Origin: Apostichopus parvimensis
Taxonomy: Eukaryota; Echinodermata; Holothuroidea; Aspidochirotida; Stichopodidae
DNA: 64,000 nucleotides
Direction of reading: 5' to 3'
Assembly: GCA_000934455.1 (NCBI GenBank)
Contig: KN887824.1
Span: forward strand, 15,067 to 79,066
Made by a program: the position numbers and the translations under genes. Each line of letters opens with the position of its first letter. Position 1 is the stretch's first letter. Shown one piece after another: positions 25,041 through 37,057 of this stretch. The notes under the pieces were generated by a model that was given only the letters and a program-made list of their open reading frames with translations, had not been told where the DNA came from and made no database searches.

Positions 25041-28000
25041 CCCCTTTCCTACCCCCCGGTCAGATCATAACATACATATTATTACATTCCCCTAATTTGC
25101 AACAATTTCTCACCCAGAAAATCCTTTTGGAGCAAGAAGTGGAGAAGTGTCAATGGCCACCCCAAACCCACCTGCACGCAGCTTGAGTTATTACGAGACA
25201 AAACATTTTCTAATTGTTTGTCTTATATAGTAATAGAATAACGTATCAACTTAATATTGGTCTTTGATCCAACATTTTACCACACATCATATACTTCACT
25301 CTCCTAAGATATACAAGCGCACCAAATATGTTGTAGAAAAAGGGAAAACTCTAACTACTGTGGAAAAAGAAAGTATTCCAAAATATTGATGAAAGAGCAC
25401 TATAGTTTTTGTGCAATATATCTTAAGTCTCCTCACAGATTTCAGATTTTCCTCAAAACAAATTACGTCTGTTGCTCAACAATAAATACCTAAAATTCAA
25501 GAAAGGAAACCTACACTATTTGTATGGTCATTATAGTCACTTTCTAAATTTCTTCAAATTGTTATAATTAAAAAATAACTTAAGATATCTCTACCAAAGA
25601 TCAATTGTCATGTGATCAATTCTAAAGATCATACAAAAAAAACCAAAAGTGTAGGTAGTGGCACGACCCAAACTGAACGTGGAGTTTTGCGCCTCTGTGG
25701 TAATAAAAGATGCGGCTTGACAACAAGAGGACCAATCTTAGACTTGTCACATATTTTAAATTCAAAGTGGAAGTGAAAGGTCATTTAGAGAGGTGAACTT
25801 GACCCTTGTTAATTCGAAGGGTTACATTTGACATCCCCTCCTGTTTGACACAACAACCCTCTGCATTTCTACCAAAACTAATACTACTACTATTAACCAT
25901 TAATATCAATTGCTCACTGAATCAAATCTGCAAAATCATAAATCATAAATAAATCATAAATCATAAAGCAGTTACTTGAAAATAATGCTCAATAATGGGA
26001 AAATAAACTGGTAAGATTAGATATACGGAAGACATGTTACTCTTCAAAAGATACAGAACCTGCAAATATGATACATATTCAAGTTACAGTCCAGACCAGC
26101 AAAACTATCATACAAAGGCAAAATGAAAAGTCAAAAATATGTTTTCAAGTGTCTTTGGTCTGAATCCATACTGACACGCCATAATTAAAAGGTTGCATGA
26201 AATATTTAATAGCAGATTAAATAACTGCACAAGAAAGCAGTTAATTATGAACTGTACAAGTATTACACAAGCAAAAATGTAGAATTTGAATTAAATTGGA
26301 ATATTAATTTTAATTATTCGTGTACTTCTCGGGTCATCAGACTTGGGTACCATGAGTACTTCCATCACAAGCACCACAATGTGCCTTCTTAAATTTTGTG
26401 AAACATGTTTTCAGCTCAAGTTTGGTGGTGGCTATCCATCAGAGTGAATGAACTTCATCCACTACCATTGACAGTTGATACTTCATATCATCATCAGCAA
26501 ACAACAAACCAAACAGACTCAAGTTCAACTTTCAGTCCATTTTTCAGTTTACAATTCATTAATATTCTCTAATCTCAACAGCGGACTGGTTTGACAGTAC
26601 CATTTGCATCATAAACTTTCAAAACACGAGACGACAAAAGACACTTAAATTGTCAAGCCAGAATAGCACGCTTCGTAAACATAAAAAACAAAAAAAACAA
26701 ACGTAAACTTAATATCATTTGAAACTACAGAAAGAAGGCAAAATTCAAGTATAAATACCTGAGCACACAAAAGAATGTCTTCTCCAGAGTATACAAAACC
26801 AAAAAATATTCAAATTAGAAACAAAACAGGTTAAAGCTAATGGCCTTCCAAAATTAGGTAACAATTAAAACAGGTGTTTTTTTTTTTGGGGGGGGGGATG
26901 GGAGTTAGGTTGGCAAGTGTACTAAATCTTTGGAGAATTACTTAAAATAAGATTGCAATGGATCAAGTTAAGACACACTTGTGGAACCATTTATACAAAT
27001 GAGGCTTAATAAGCCACGCATAAACAACTTTTCATCACCAGATTCCTAATTTACAACAGAACAAAAATAACATGCAATGAGCAAACTGGAGAATAGCTGA
27101 ATACTTGACCTTTTTTTCCATTTGTTTTCCATTTATGCACAATTTGTAATGAACCTTCACTAGTTTAGGTCACAACCTATAGTATATTATGGTGCAAATT
27201 TAGTACCAAATACATCCCCCAAAATCTGTACAAAACCTCAATACACAAAGGCTGCTTTAAAGCATCCGTGGAGCAAGTTTTGGGAGGGAACAGAAACAAT
27301 CTACTGTATGATAGTAAAACACTTCACTGAGCAGTGAGTACACACCTTAGAAAGGCTCAATGACAGAATCAGCTGTTAAATTAGAAAACCAAACTTTAGG
27401 TTATTGCTCAATATTCACCCTTTGAGAGTCAGACTATTAATATTATTATTAAGTCATCACACCGAGGCAGTCTCCTGCCTCCTTGTCCATACTAAATAAA
27501 GAAAAAAAAATCAAGAGCAGTAGGTCCAGCATGGAGTATTTCAATGACCTCCAACCCTCCTGTCACACAAAAGGCCCTTAAACTTAAACCTTCTGAAGGT
27601 TTTGCACTGGATCCAAGTCATTTCCTAAAAACAATATTTCTATCTATCCATATACATTTAATGTATATCCATCAAATCTTTACAAATTTCTTCCCAAGCA
27701 TTCTTCAGATATGTTTCATTTGTTTCTGAAGAATGCTGCAGTTACCTTTCGATTTGATAAAGGCTTCGTTGGGTTACAAAAGATCCGCAGTCTACTGTAC
27801 TGAAAAGTCGCGGAAATAAACGAAAGGCTTAGTCGAATCTTTCATTGTTACTACTTCAAATGTGGTCTCCTAGAGACCATGCAGTCCCGTCGCGAGACAG
27901 ATTCCTCCTCTGAATCCAAGCACGACACCCTTTTTATCAATAATGCAAAACTCATGTTAAAAGCCTCACTTTCTTTCCATCATCAAAATTCTTCCCAAAT

Positions 28001-28417
28001 CTCAAGAATTGTCATCTTTATTATCGGTCTGTACCAACACTCCTATCTATCATTTTATACATAACAAAGAAATCTGAAGAGAAAATTTCTATACCAGACA
28101 GATATGCAGACCTACATTTCTCTGAAGTTTTGAACGATAATAAAGGAGATTTAATAACCCTGTTTGACTTTTAGAACGAGACTTTAAAGACAGACGGAAA
28201 GAATTTACACAGCACAGAGGAAAGCAATGACAGCATGATACATAGAAAGACAAGGGGGGTGGCAAACTAACACACTGCAACATCTTCCATAGCTTAGCGA
28301 GAAGATGGGTCAAGGCCACATATCTCATCCATAGGATAAATACTTCTTCTACAGAATAAACCTTGTCAAAAGTTTTAACCAATAGCTGGTCTGATCTCCT
28401 AGACTGGGGGGCCTCGG
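25041..28417. other. Gene-free stretch downstream of PRELID3
   Basis: AT-rich, without a supported ORF. It probably includes a PRELID3 3' UTR next to 28418. Minor items are a short TCATAAA tandem at 25935-25968 and a T/G homopolymer junction at 26878-26898. Confidence 0.4.
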
Positions 28418-31400
28418 TCACTCAAAGTCAAGCACATCCACGCTGTTCTTCATTTCCTCCAAGCCTTTCTTGGCGGTCGATGCAAACTCCTTCATTTCGT
28501 CGTTAATCTTTTCGATGATCATCTCTAATCCTTCTCGCCCCTGTGAAATCAGAAGTGAATACAGAATAATCACCGGTGCATGACATTCAAGGCTGCATTA
28601 ATGGCAGGATGGAGTGGGTGGGGGGAGGGGAGGGGGAGGGGAGGGGGAAGAAGGAAGAGCAGGAAGGGAGTATAGGAATAATATTCTCTGGTCCCACATC
28701 TCTGTCACAGAGCAACTCAGTACTGTTCGTACTAGTGTTGCCCGTTTCTGTTCATTCCACTGCACAGTAAACAATTGTCTGGCAGAACCATTCACCATTT
28801 TAAACGGTGCTGTCCAACATGCTCTGGTTGTTGAACATATGCTTGCTGATTGGTAAGTCTAACAACACTTTGCAGAAACGTATGAAAAGCCTAAATGTTT
28901 ACTACAGAGTTTTCATATCACAGTTTCTCGCCTGATTTGAAAAACAAATATATTTCAAACGTGGAGCAGTTGCCAAGTTGGTTAGGCTAAGCTGTCACAG
29001 CATCATGGATGGATTATTTCGCTCTTAAGAAGTTTGGATCTGGATTTTCAGTATCCAAATGTTTGTGTAACTACAATAAAGCCTCAATATCTGGGCATTT
29101 GAATACATATATAAAATGTGCACTAAAGTACAGACCATCGCACTATGTGATGAAATAGAAATACTCGTGATACACCAATTGCAAAGTGGCCGTTCTCTTA
29201 AAGTGTGAATCAACTGTGTGTCTAAATAGCAGATTTATGTGTGGGACCAGCTGACATTAGTAGCTGTTGTTTCTCTACAAAATTGCTCAAATTAAAAGTG
29301 ACCAGGACTGATGGCCTGTTTAACCAAAATGCAATTTCTGAAGTCGTTTAACTGCACCTTTTTTGGTTTACGATTTAAACGGTGTTGATGCTAGTGAGCA
29401 CCTTGTGCAGTTTTTTCTGCTTCAGTGGGGAGGATATCCCTGCACCCCAACCATCCCATCCCCTTCCTCCTCCTTGATGTCAAATAATCTGCAACATCAT
29501 GATCATGGTTATACAGGTATAGCATACATCTCTGAATGGTCAACATAGTACACAACTGGCAAATGGTAGTAGGAACAAACTCCATCACAAACCTTGACAG
29601 GTTTCTATTCCCAATCTGGAAACATCTGGAACCTCTTCTACATTGTCGTGTAAATGATATAATGATAGCAAAAAGGGAAAAAACAAAACACTCTGGGAAA
29701 AACAGAAGGACTTTGCTTCATCACGGTGGAGTAACAATTTTAACCACAGTATTTGTGACAAAAATTACGGTTAAAATGAATCACTTCTGGATATTAATTC
29801 AGCGAACTTACCGCACTTGCTTTTGAAGATATTGCATTGGTAACCATCTGCTCGAGCCTGTTCGCAAGACTGAGTCCTCTCACTGTGACTACTGCCTCTT
29901 GCTTTAATAATGTTCTGCGGGACAATGAAACATTTAAAATACTGTTGAGACCAAGACAAACGCTGAAAAACGTTAAAATGCCCAACATGCAAGCATATCA
30001 TTTTCAAAGTTTGAAGCGAGTGAAAAATTTCAACAACAGTGAATCCTTAAAGGTATGATAATTAATACAAATATCAGGCCTATAAAATGTTGTAATACTT
30101 CAAACTAGACTTCTAGAGGTTTAATGCTACATACATTATCTTCAGAAGAATAAACAATTTGCTAGTCTTTTGTTCTTGCTCCTGACTGCAGAAATGTAGG
30201 ATACAGTTTTACTATACTACTTCCCCAATCTTGCTGAAAATATCAAATTATCATCAAATTGCATGCTTTTTGCCAAGGGGGAAGCACCTCTTATGGGAAA
30301 TAAGTTATCATCATATCTATCAGATCTCTGTGATTTTCTTTGCAAAGTTCAACAGTGGATCAAGCTCAATTATTCTCAAATGAAAAAATGAATCAAAAGC
30401 TAACAAAACCTATAGAATCTTCTTTGCTACTTTGGTATACATCAATATGGCATTACCGCATAATTATAGCAAAATAAAACTCCCCCCCCCCCCATTCTAT
30501 TGCCAACATTAATCTTTTGGTTTGCAACTTTGCATGTAACTTCTTAACAGTAAAAAAAAAAATAGACACATGCACTAAAAATGATTAATGAATTTTCAGA
30601 GGATTACTGAGACCATTCAGTTTTCAATCACTCGTAAAAGTCGGTTAAAATAAAATGTACCAAGGACTTACGCGTCTTTTATCGTTGGATGAGGACTGTA
30701 CACTAATTTTTCGTCTATACTAATGAAGTTTTGAAGAGATACCTGTGAGGGGATGAAACAATGGAAAGTTAAGTACAGTAACTCTACTTTGACAGATACG
30801 CAGACTACCGACAGCCAATGATCCCTCTCATTGGTTGGACATTAGGGAAAACCTCAGAAACGATAACGTGGGCAGAATCAATTGGCATTTCAACTATATC
30901 GAACCATGAGCCACTGTACTGACATGTACAGGTTTGTGGTATGTAAAGAGAAATTTAGAAGATCCCAAGTTGCACTTTTTTCTCATCCCATTACCCTAGG
31001 TCAAGACTTAAATTCTACATAGAGATAGTCATAAACATCAGAACACCTTACTTCTCACTTGAAAGTAATGTATTGAAACTTTATTTTACATTAATTGCTG
31101 TAAGCTGTTAGTCCTGGGTCAAGTCAAGGAATCTTAACACTAGTACCGAATAATAATCCACTTTGCAATGTACTGTATCGAGCAGACTACCCATGTAGCG
31201 GAAAAGATTTCATCAAAATGTTAAAACTCATTCTCAGCACGTGCTACACAATATAGTTAAACAAATGAAAAGGTGCAAACAACACTAACTGTACACAACA
31301 AAGTTGAGTACTGCATAACTGAATTTGACTCCCAGACTTGTATATACTGTAAGTACGGCATACATTTAAATAGACTAATTCAAAGTAAAAAAAAATATAT

Positions 31401-34400
31401 AAGGAGCAAAAGGAAAACAATGAAATTTTACTTTACAAATATTTGACATCAAAATGCCAAGCTCTAGCCTAAACCAAGTTCACCAAAGTGGTCTGTCATT
31501 TTGATTAAAATCACAAAAATCTGTACCACCCATCGAAAGCATGTCACTTCGGTCAAAATATTCTATTTAAAAACGCAAACATTACACGGTTTACAAACCC
31601 AAATCCTTTTGTGTGTGACAAACAGAATGACTAATTCCTCCCAACACAATTAACTAAAACCCCTCACCTGGGAATTTCTACTGCAACTGGGATTTCACAT
31701 ACACGATAAATTTACAAACCTTACAGACTAAAAAATAAACAAGTTTTACAAACAAAACAAGCTGCCTTACAAATGAAATCCTCTAAATGGAAGTAAAGCA
31801 TTGACCCATTCCAAATATAGCTATTTAAGTAGACCTACTTTGTCACCTCTGTTATGCCCCTATGACATTGAATTTGTGTTAAAAATACATCGTGACTGGT
31901 ATTTTTTTCCTTTTTTTGATGATTGTTCCTTCTTGGAACAAAACAGGTGGGGTGCAGAGAGAGCTGCCCAGTTCTGGGAGAAAAGACCCATTTCAGCTTT
32001 TGTACGCTTTCTCGAATTGCTCAACAAGCATTTCATATGCATAATTCCCCCCCAAAAACAAAGTACACCATTTCCATGGTTGTGGAATCAAACAAAACGT
32101 TGTTGTGAATTCCTCAAAGTTTTTACATTGTTTAAAACTTGTCTCTTCAGCGCCTTTACTATCGGTAGCATATTTGTAAACATTGCAGAGCCCTACAGGT
32201 ACCTCACACAGAATACTGTTCACTACTACTTGTCTGATGTCATATTCGTCAATACCAGATATATGCCCACGCCCAACCTTTATGGCCCACGCCCAACATT
32301 TAGGGCCAACACACAATATTTAGGGCTAATTATAATACTGGGTAGTGACCCTGTTGTTCAACCTCTCTGCATCATATTGACAGTACTATTTACAAACATT
32401 ACATCAGCACAGCATTTACATAACATATGAGAGCTACTTACATTTGATGACTTCAGCTCGAAAGATTTTCTTTTGGGATCTACGACCGAGTGCTCGCTGG
32501 CATATGTGACGGGGTGTAATCCTATTAGCTGTAAATTTAAGGAGAAAATGAACAACAAAATCTAAGAAAACAAGAAAGATGGATAAATTTATCCCACTTT
32601 GTCAAACCAAAATAGGCAAAACAGGTAAAATCCTTTATTTAAGATGAAAGTAGGACTGGGTGTATGTACACCAGACCTTAGTATTTGTAGCAGTTTCATG
32701 TTGAAAACATTGTTTCAATCCCTGCAGTGCTTCACAAACGTACAAGACTGTAACATTATACCCTGATAATCAGCATGTAATTTAAGATTTTTTTTTCAAA
32801 GAACGTAACCCATTAAACGTGATCATTGTAGTATACTTCCAGGAATCATTTTTGCAGTCCGCATTGCACGATGCTATGCAAAATGGGCAAATTTCTATAC
32901 AAGCACAAAGATGTTTATATAGCAGCTTTTGTACACAGGGACAGTTAGTACTATATTTTTTACCGGGTATTCAAGGTTTTTTCGGATATACCGGGTATTT
33001 TTCGGTATATTGGTTTATGGCAGATTTCATACCCTCGTTATGGGTATGAATGAAGTACCCGGTATACCGGGTATATTGATTTAACGACACACCCTAGCAG
33101 AGTAGTCACTCTAGTTAGATGAATGATTCGTCAGCTGTACATTAAGTTTAGTTTAGAGACCCAAGGATCAGGAAGCCTTACAATAGCTTATTTGAGACAC
33201 TATTCATGTTAGATCGTGGTTGAACACCGGCTTATTTCAAGCCTTCTCTTTCCGATAAGTGTTCAAAGGCAGGGGTATGAATTCGCTCCCATTCCTGCTC
33301 CAGGGACTGCCATTTAACGTCCCCATCCGACGCATGAGAGTGTATGCCACAGCATCTGACCACTTTCTCAAATACTAGATACTTAGGCAAAGACATTTGA
33401 ATCACTGATCTTACCAGTGCTGCCCAATCTGGCATTCCCCACGTTGTAGTCAGAACTCTGTGACTGATAAGCTTTCCGTGGTGGTCTACCTTCCTGTCCA
33501 GAACATCTACACCTATGACGCTGGGATTTAGTGGATTCGGATATTTCCTCCATGCTGCCTGTGCAACAGTCTCCCATGGATGGCTGCATTAAATAAATGA
33601 AATATCAGTAACAGAGACACAGTGGCGGAGCTAGGGGTATTGGTCAGAGGGGGCGAGAATGGTCCGTAGGGGCGCTTTGACACTAAGCGGAGCGCCATCA
33701 CGGGTTGGCGCGGAGCGTACAGAATTTTTTTTTTTGAGTAAAGATACTACCTAGATCGCTGGAAATGACCCTTTCCGGGCCTTGCTAATTTGCAGATAAA
33801 CGAAGAATAAATAGCTGTCATCGCCATTTGTGACAACTCGTAAGTTTTATATGGGTGTTGAAAGTACATGCGCTTGGAAATAGTTTCGTACAACGGAAGT
33901 GCCGATAAATTAAAGACCGCCGTTAGAGCATTTTGTGAGAAAATTTCAAAAAACAAAATGTGACAAATGTCAATAGGTAGATGAGAGCGCAATAAAAAAA
34001 AGTCAATAATCGAGAATAAGTAAAAAATGGTAAAAAGCTGAAAAGGGCGTCAGCAGTACATTTGAGTCCGTCAGGGGGGGCATTCGCCACTGCAGAGACA
34101 TTCAGAAGGGAAGTTTAAAAAAAACTGAATTTATCCAAAATGTTAATCCATGGATAGTCTGTTGTTTATGAACTTAGAAGAGAAATATATTGGTAAGGTT
34201 ATTAGAATAAATATAAAAATAAAAAATGAGATTTTTTATTATTATTTATAAAACAATGAATTAATTTTAATAATTGATATGTCTATCATGATCAATGAAT
34301 AGGTTTGGACTGGATTTAGCTATTTTAAGGAAAATTTCAGACATTAAGTACAGTATGTCCTTTGGATGGCCATCTTGAAAATCAGGAGATACAGACACAT

Positions 34401-36019
34401 TGACTGAATAATTTTGTGGTGAACTTGACAGAGCATATATCTGCATTGATATTCTGTAAATAAGTGATAAATTCATGTATGCATAAATACAAATGCATAA
34501 TTGAGCTTTAAATTCACCAAAATAATGTCTAGGCACAGACAGCTACTAAAAAGGAGATAAGCGATACTTCTAAGTTAGGAATGTTCACAATATGTTGTGT
34601 ATTACCAGAGGAGGGCTACTAGGATGATTAGTTCCTTGAAGAGTGTTTCCTTATCATAGGCAGTTACAACTGTTGAATCTCACCACACTGGAGCTTAGGA
34701 GGTTACGCGAATTAGGTTTTCACGATTGTGAATATGGTTTTGACAATTTATCGTTCATTGACTTTTTCATGTTTGCTAATAGAAATTGTACCAGAGGGCA
34801 TTGTCTTAAACTCCAAAAGTCACAAAGTAGGATTAATATTGGGCATAACTTTTATTCTAATAGGGTTGTGAATGAGTGGAACGGTTTGCCTGAGAAAGTT
34901 ATATTTGTCAGTAGTGTGAATGGGTTAAAGAAAGCTTTGGACAAGCACTTCAAGCATTGTAATCGGGTCTGAGTGTTTGCGTCTTCAGTTTTTCTTCTCT
35001 CCTATAGGGTCCTTGATGGGGACTTGAGTGTCCCTCCTTTTTTTCCTACTAAACTTAACTAAACTATTTAAATTGATTGTTGATTACATCCAAATTGAAT
35101 GTCTTTTATTGATCAATGTCCTACAGTAGAAGCACCAAGGCAATGAGAAGCTAAATATTGGATATAGAGTTTATTATAAGTTACATAAATGTTATGGCCA
35201 AAAAAAGTAACAAGGCTTCTAGGAGTTGAATTCTGCAGTGGTTGAAAATTACACAAGTATAATACTTTGGCAGCCCTATATGCTAGGCCTAAGTTAGGTT
35301 CTTTATATTAGCCTCAGTCAGTCAAAGTGTAACTAGTAGTTCAAGTTGGCTAGTAGTACATGTAACTTAATAATCAGCAGTTATTTTTACAATGCTTTAA
35401 GCGACCACAAATGTGGGAGAAACCCACTTCAATGGATTTAACTTCACGTCAGGTGGCTTCCAATGCAACATTTTTAACTCAAATTTGGAATCTTTGCAAT
35501 TTAGAAAGTCATTTCAGATGGGAAAACCATAGATTTCTCTTGGATGAAATACCCACCTAACTATGACCTAGCCGGGGATTGAACCCGGAACCTCCGATTG
35601 CTAAGCCTCATTGCTTCAAATGCCACCGCCTTTATCCACTTGGCACAGTACCGGTAACCAGTTAGCCTTGCCCAGACATACTGTAGGCCTAGGCCAGCAT
35701 TTAACCAGAATATAATGCTAGGATCTAAGGTATATCGAGTCCCCATTACTACTAGTACTATAGTTCTAACTTTAGCCCTTATATTTAAAAGCTAGTACGA
35801 CTGCAACTGCAAGTAGGATCGGGGTACGCCTAGCCTAACTTATGGCTACTGTAGACTTGTAAGTTGTACTGTAGTGTAGACTGTAGTCTAGCTACAACAC
35901 AATTGGGCATAGCAATTAGCATAGGCCTAGGCATAAATTTAGTTCGAAGTTAACGAAATATTTACACCAAACAGGAGAGAAACTTACTTAAATACGTGCT
36001 CTGAACTCCAAATCTTCAT
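28418..36019 (-). CDS. PRELID3: PRELI domain-containing protein 3 (slowmo family)
   Basis: Six exons on the minus strand: 36019-35988, 33583-33415, 32528-32442, 30742-30672, 29914-29812 and 28540-28418 (TGA). The phases join to 194 aa, the usual length. The protein starts [10 protein letters not shown] and then [17 protein letters not shown] and GVDVLDR, all hallmarks of PRELID3A/B. Further on are [22 protein letters not shown] and AVVTVRGLS. The last ~40 residues form a charged helix. PRELI proteins carry phospholipids across the mitochondrial intermembrane space with TRIAP1; PRELID3B is linked to phosphatidylserine. The lipid specificity here is inferred. Intron 3 carries the LINE-free 209-aa ORF region, and introns 1 and 2 hold a LINE 3' end, a hAT MITE upstream of exon 2 and a SINE-like repeat. 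Whether it is nearer PRELID3A or 3B cannot be told by eye. Confidence 0.94.
28612..28665 (+). repeat. G-rich tract, possible G-quadruplex
   Basis: Several runs of 4-6 G separated by single A or T lie in the last intron of PRELID3, about 70 bases upstream (in transcript sense) of the final exon. The G-rich strand is opposite to the gene. Confidence 0.6.
32948..33078. repeat. Inverted CCGGGTAT/ATACCCGG repeat cluster
   Basis: TACCGGGTAT, its inverse and degenerate forms recur about five times over 130 bases and can fold into a hairpin. It lies in PRELID3 intron 2 and may be the core of a decayed inverted-repeat element. Confidence 0.45.
33620..34092. mobile_element. hAT MITE copy 3 (inverted)
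   Basis: A 473-bp element in the opposite orientation to copies 1 and 2, with exact 8-bp duplication CAGAGACA (33612-33619 and 34093-34100). It has about 130 bases near 33828-33960 that the 390-bp copy lacks, so it is a longer subtype. It sits in PRELID3 intron 1, about 30 bases upstream of exon 2. Confidence 0.9.
34560..35065 (+). mobile_element. 5'-truncated LINE, 3' end of ORF2
   Basis: The ORF at 34643-34972 (109 aa) has [20 protein letters not shown] in its front part and [17 protein letters not shown] toward its end. This matches the typical C-terminus of CR1/Jockey-like reverse transcriptase polyproteins (R-x-x-x-W-N-x-L-P). The upstream polymerase is absent. The tail ends in TAAACTTAACTAAAC repeats. 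It lies in PRELID3 intron 1. Confidence 0.75.
35390..35652 (-). repeat. tRNA-derived SINE-like repeat
   Basis: On the minus strand, 35652-35566 has a tRNA-like head with B-box GGTTCAATCC and an acceptor-like end, plus a long variable region as in Leu/Ser tRNAs. A body rich in short palindromes follows to about 35390. It lies in PRELID3 intron 1. It is not a working tRNA gene as read. Confidence 0.5.
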
Positions 36020-36689
36020 TTTGTTCCTAAAATCGTGATGTTTAACTATTATCACTATCTTTGGGTTGAATATGTAAACGTAATTCGTAGTTCTGCGTTA
36101 AAATCTAGCCGCTTGACAACCAATGCAATTTGTACAGCACTGCACTATTGCGAAACGTAACTGCATGCAACATGTAACAACGTTGTTCTGTAAGTGTCCT
36201 TGATCGATCACGGTATACATGTGGTATCCAAAACGTGAGTAAGAATAGACGGATGTTACGTCAACTGCGTAGAATGACGTCAACATACCATTCACGAAGT
36301 TTTTTTCCGAGAAAGTTTGTTCAGGGCGATTCGGCCAACACTGGGATCCCATGCACACCGAAATTCGTGAGCCTACACAGTGAGTGATTCATTTTAATAT
36401 GAAACAATAATAACAATGTGCGCAAAATTTGTTGGCTACCAAATTTGCTATATTTAATGAAACTGTTAATAGATGATGAATAACCAGTAGTTCATTCCAA
36501 GGGTGCAGTAATTAATATGAAGTTATAGGAACATATTTTGGTTGAGTTATTAGAATTTGAAAACCAATGTACTGCAATGAGGACCCTACGTCAATGTCAA
36601 TTTAGCCTTAAAGGAGCACTTCAGAGTATATTTTAAAGGTGGTTATCTCGAAACCAGTGTAGCTGTAGGCTAGAAATATTACTGACACT

Positions 36690-37049
36690 CAAGGGCGTAG
36701 GAACCGGGGTGCTGGGGGGCGCCAGCCCCCCAGTGAAAAATATGGGGGCGGAAGTATCATTCCCCGCCCCCCCCCCCCGCTTCGCAAGTCAGAAAATTAT
36801 AACCCCTTTTTCATTTCTCAATAAATGATAAAAATCTCATTTGGAGCACCAAATTGCATCTAAGGCCAGGTGAAAATGCAAAATTATTTACAAAATGGAG
36901 TGTGTGTTGAAGTGTGCTATATTGCACCAAATTGCATCTGAGGCCACCTGGAAATGCAAAAAAAAATCCACCCCCTCCCCTTAGACCCCTCCCCAGGCCG
37001 GCCATCAGTCTTCAGCCCTGCCATTCAAAAGTACCTTCCTACGCCACTG
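36690..37049. mobile_element. hAT MITE, CA(G)TGGCGTAGGAA family
   Basis: A 360-bp element with ends CAAGGGCGTAGGAA and TTCCTACGCCACTG and an exact 8-bp duplication CTGACACT (36682-36689 and 37050-37057). The inside has poly-G/C runs and a repeated CACCAAATTGCATCT motif. No transposase is present. Confidence 0.88.
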
Positions 37050-37057
37050 CTGACACT

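Noticed and set aside
28089-28421. 110-codon minus-strand ORF overlapping the PRELID3 stop
   Set aside because: It is in another frame over the PRELID3 3' UTR and has no conserved motif.
33232-33435. ORF with DWAALVRSV as a separate protein
   Set aside because: Its front part is the end of PRELID3 exon 2; the rest is intron read-through.
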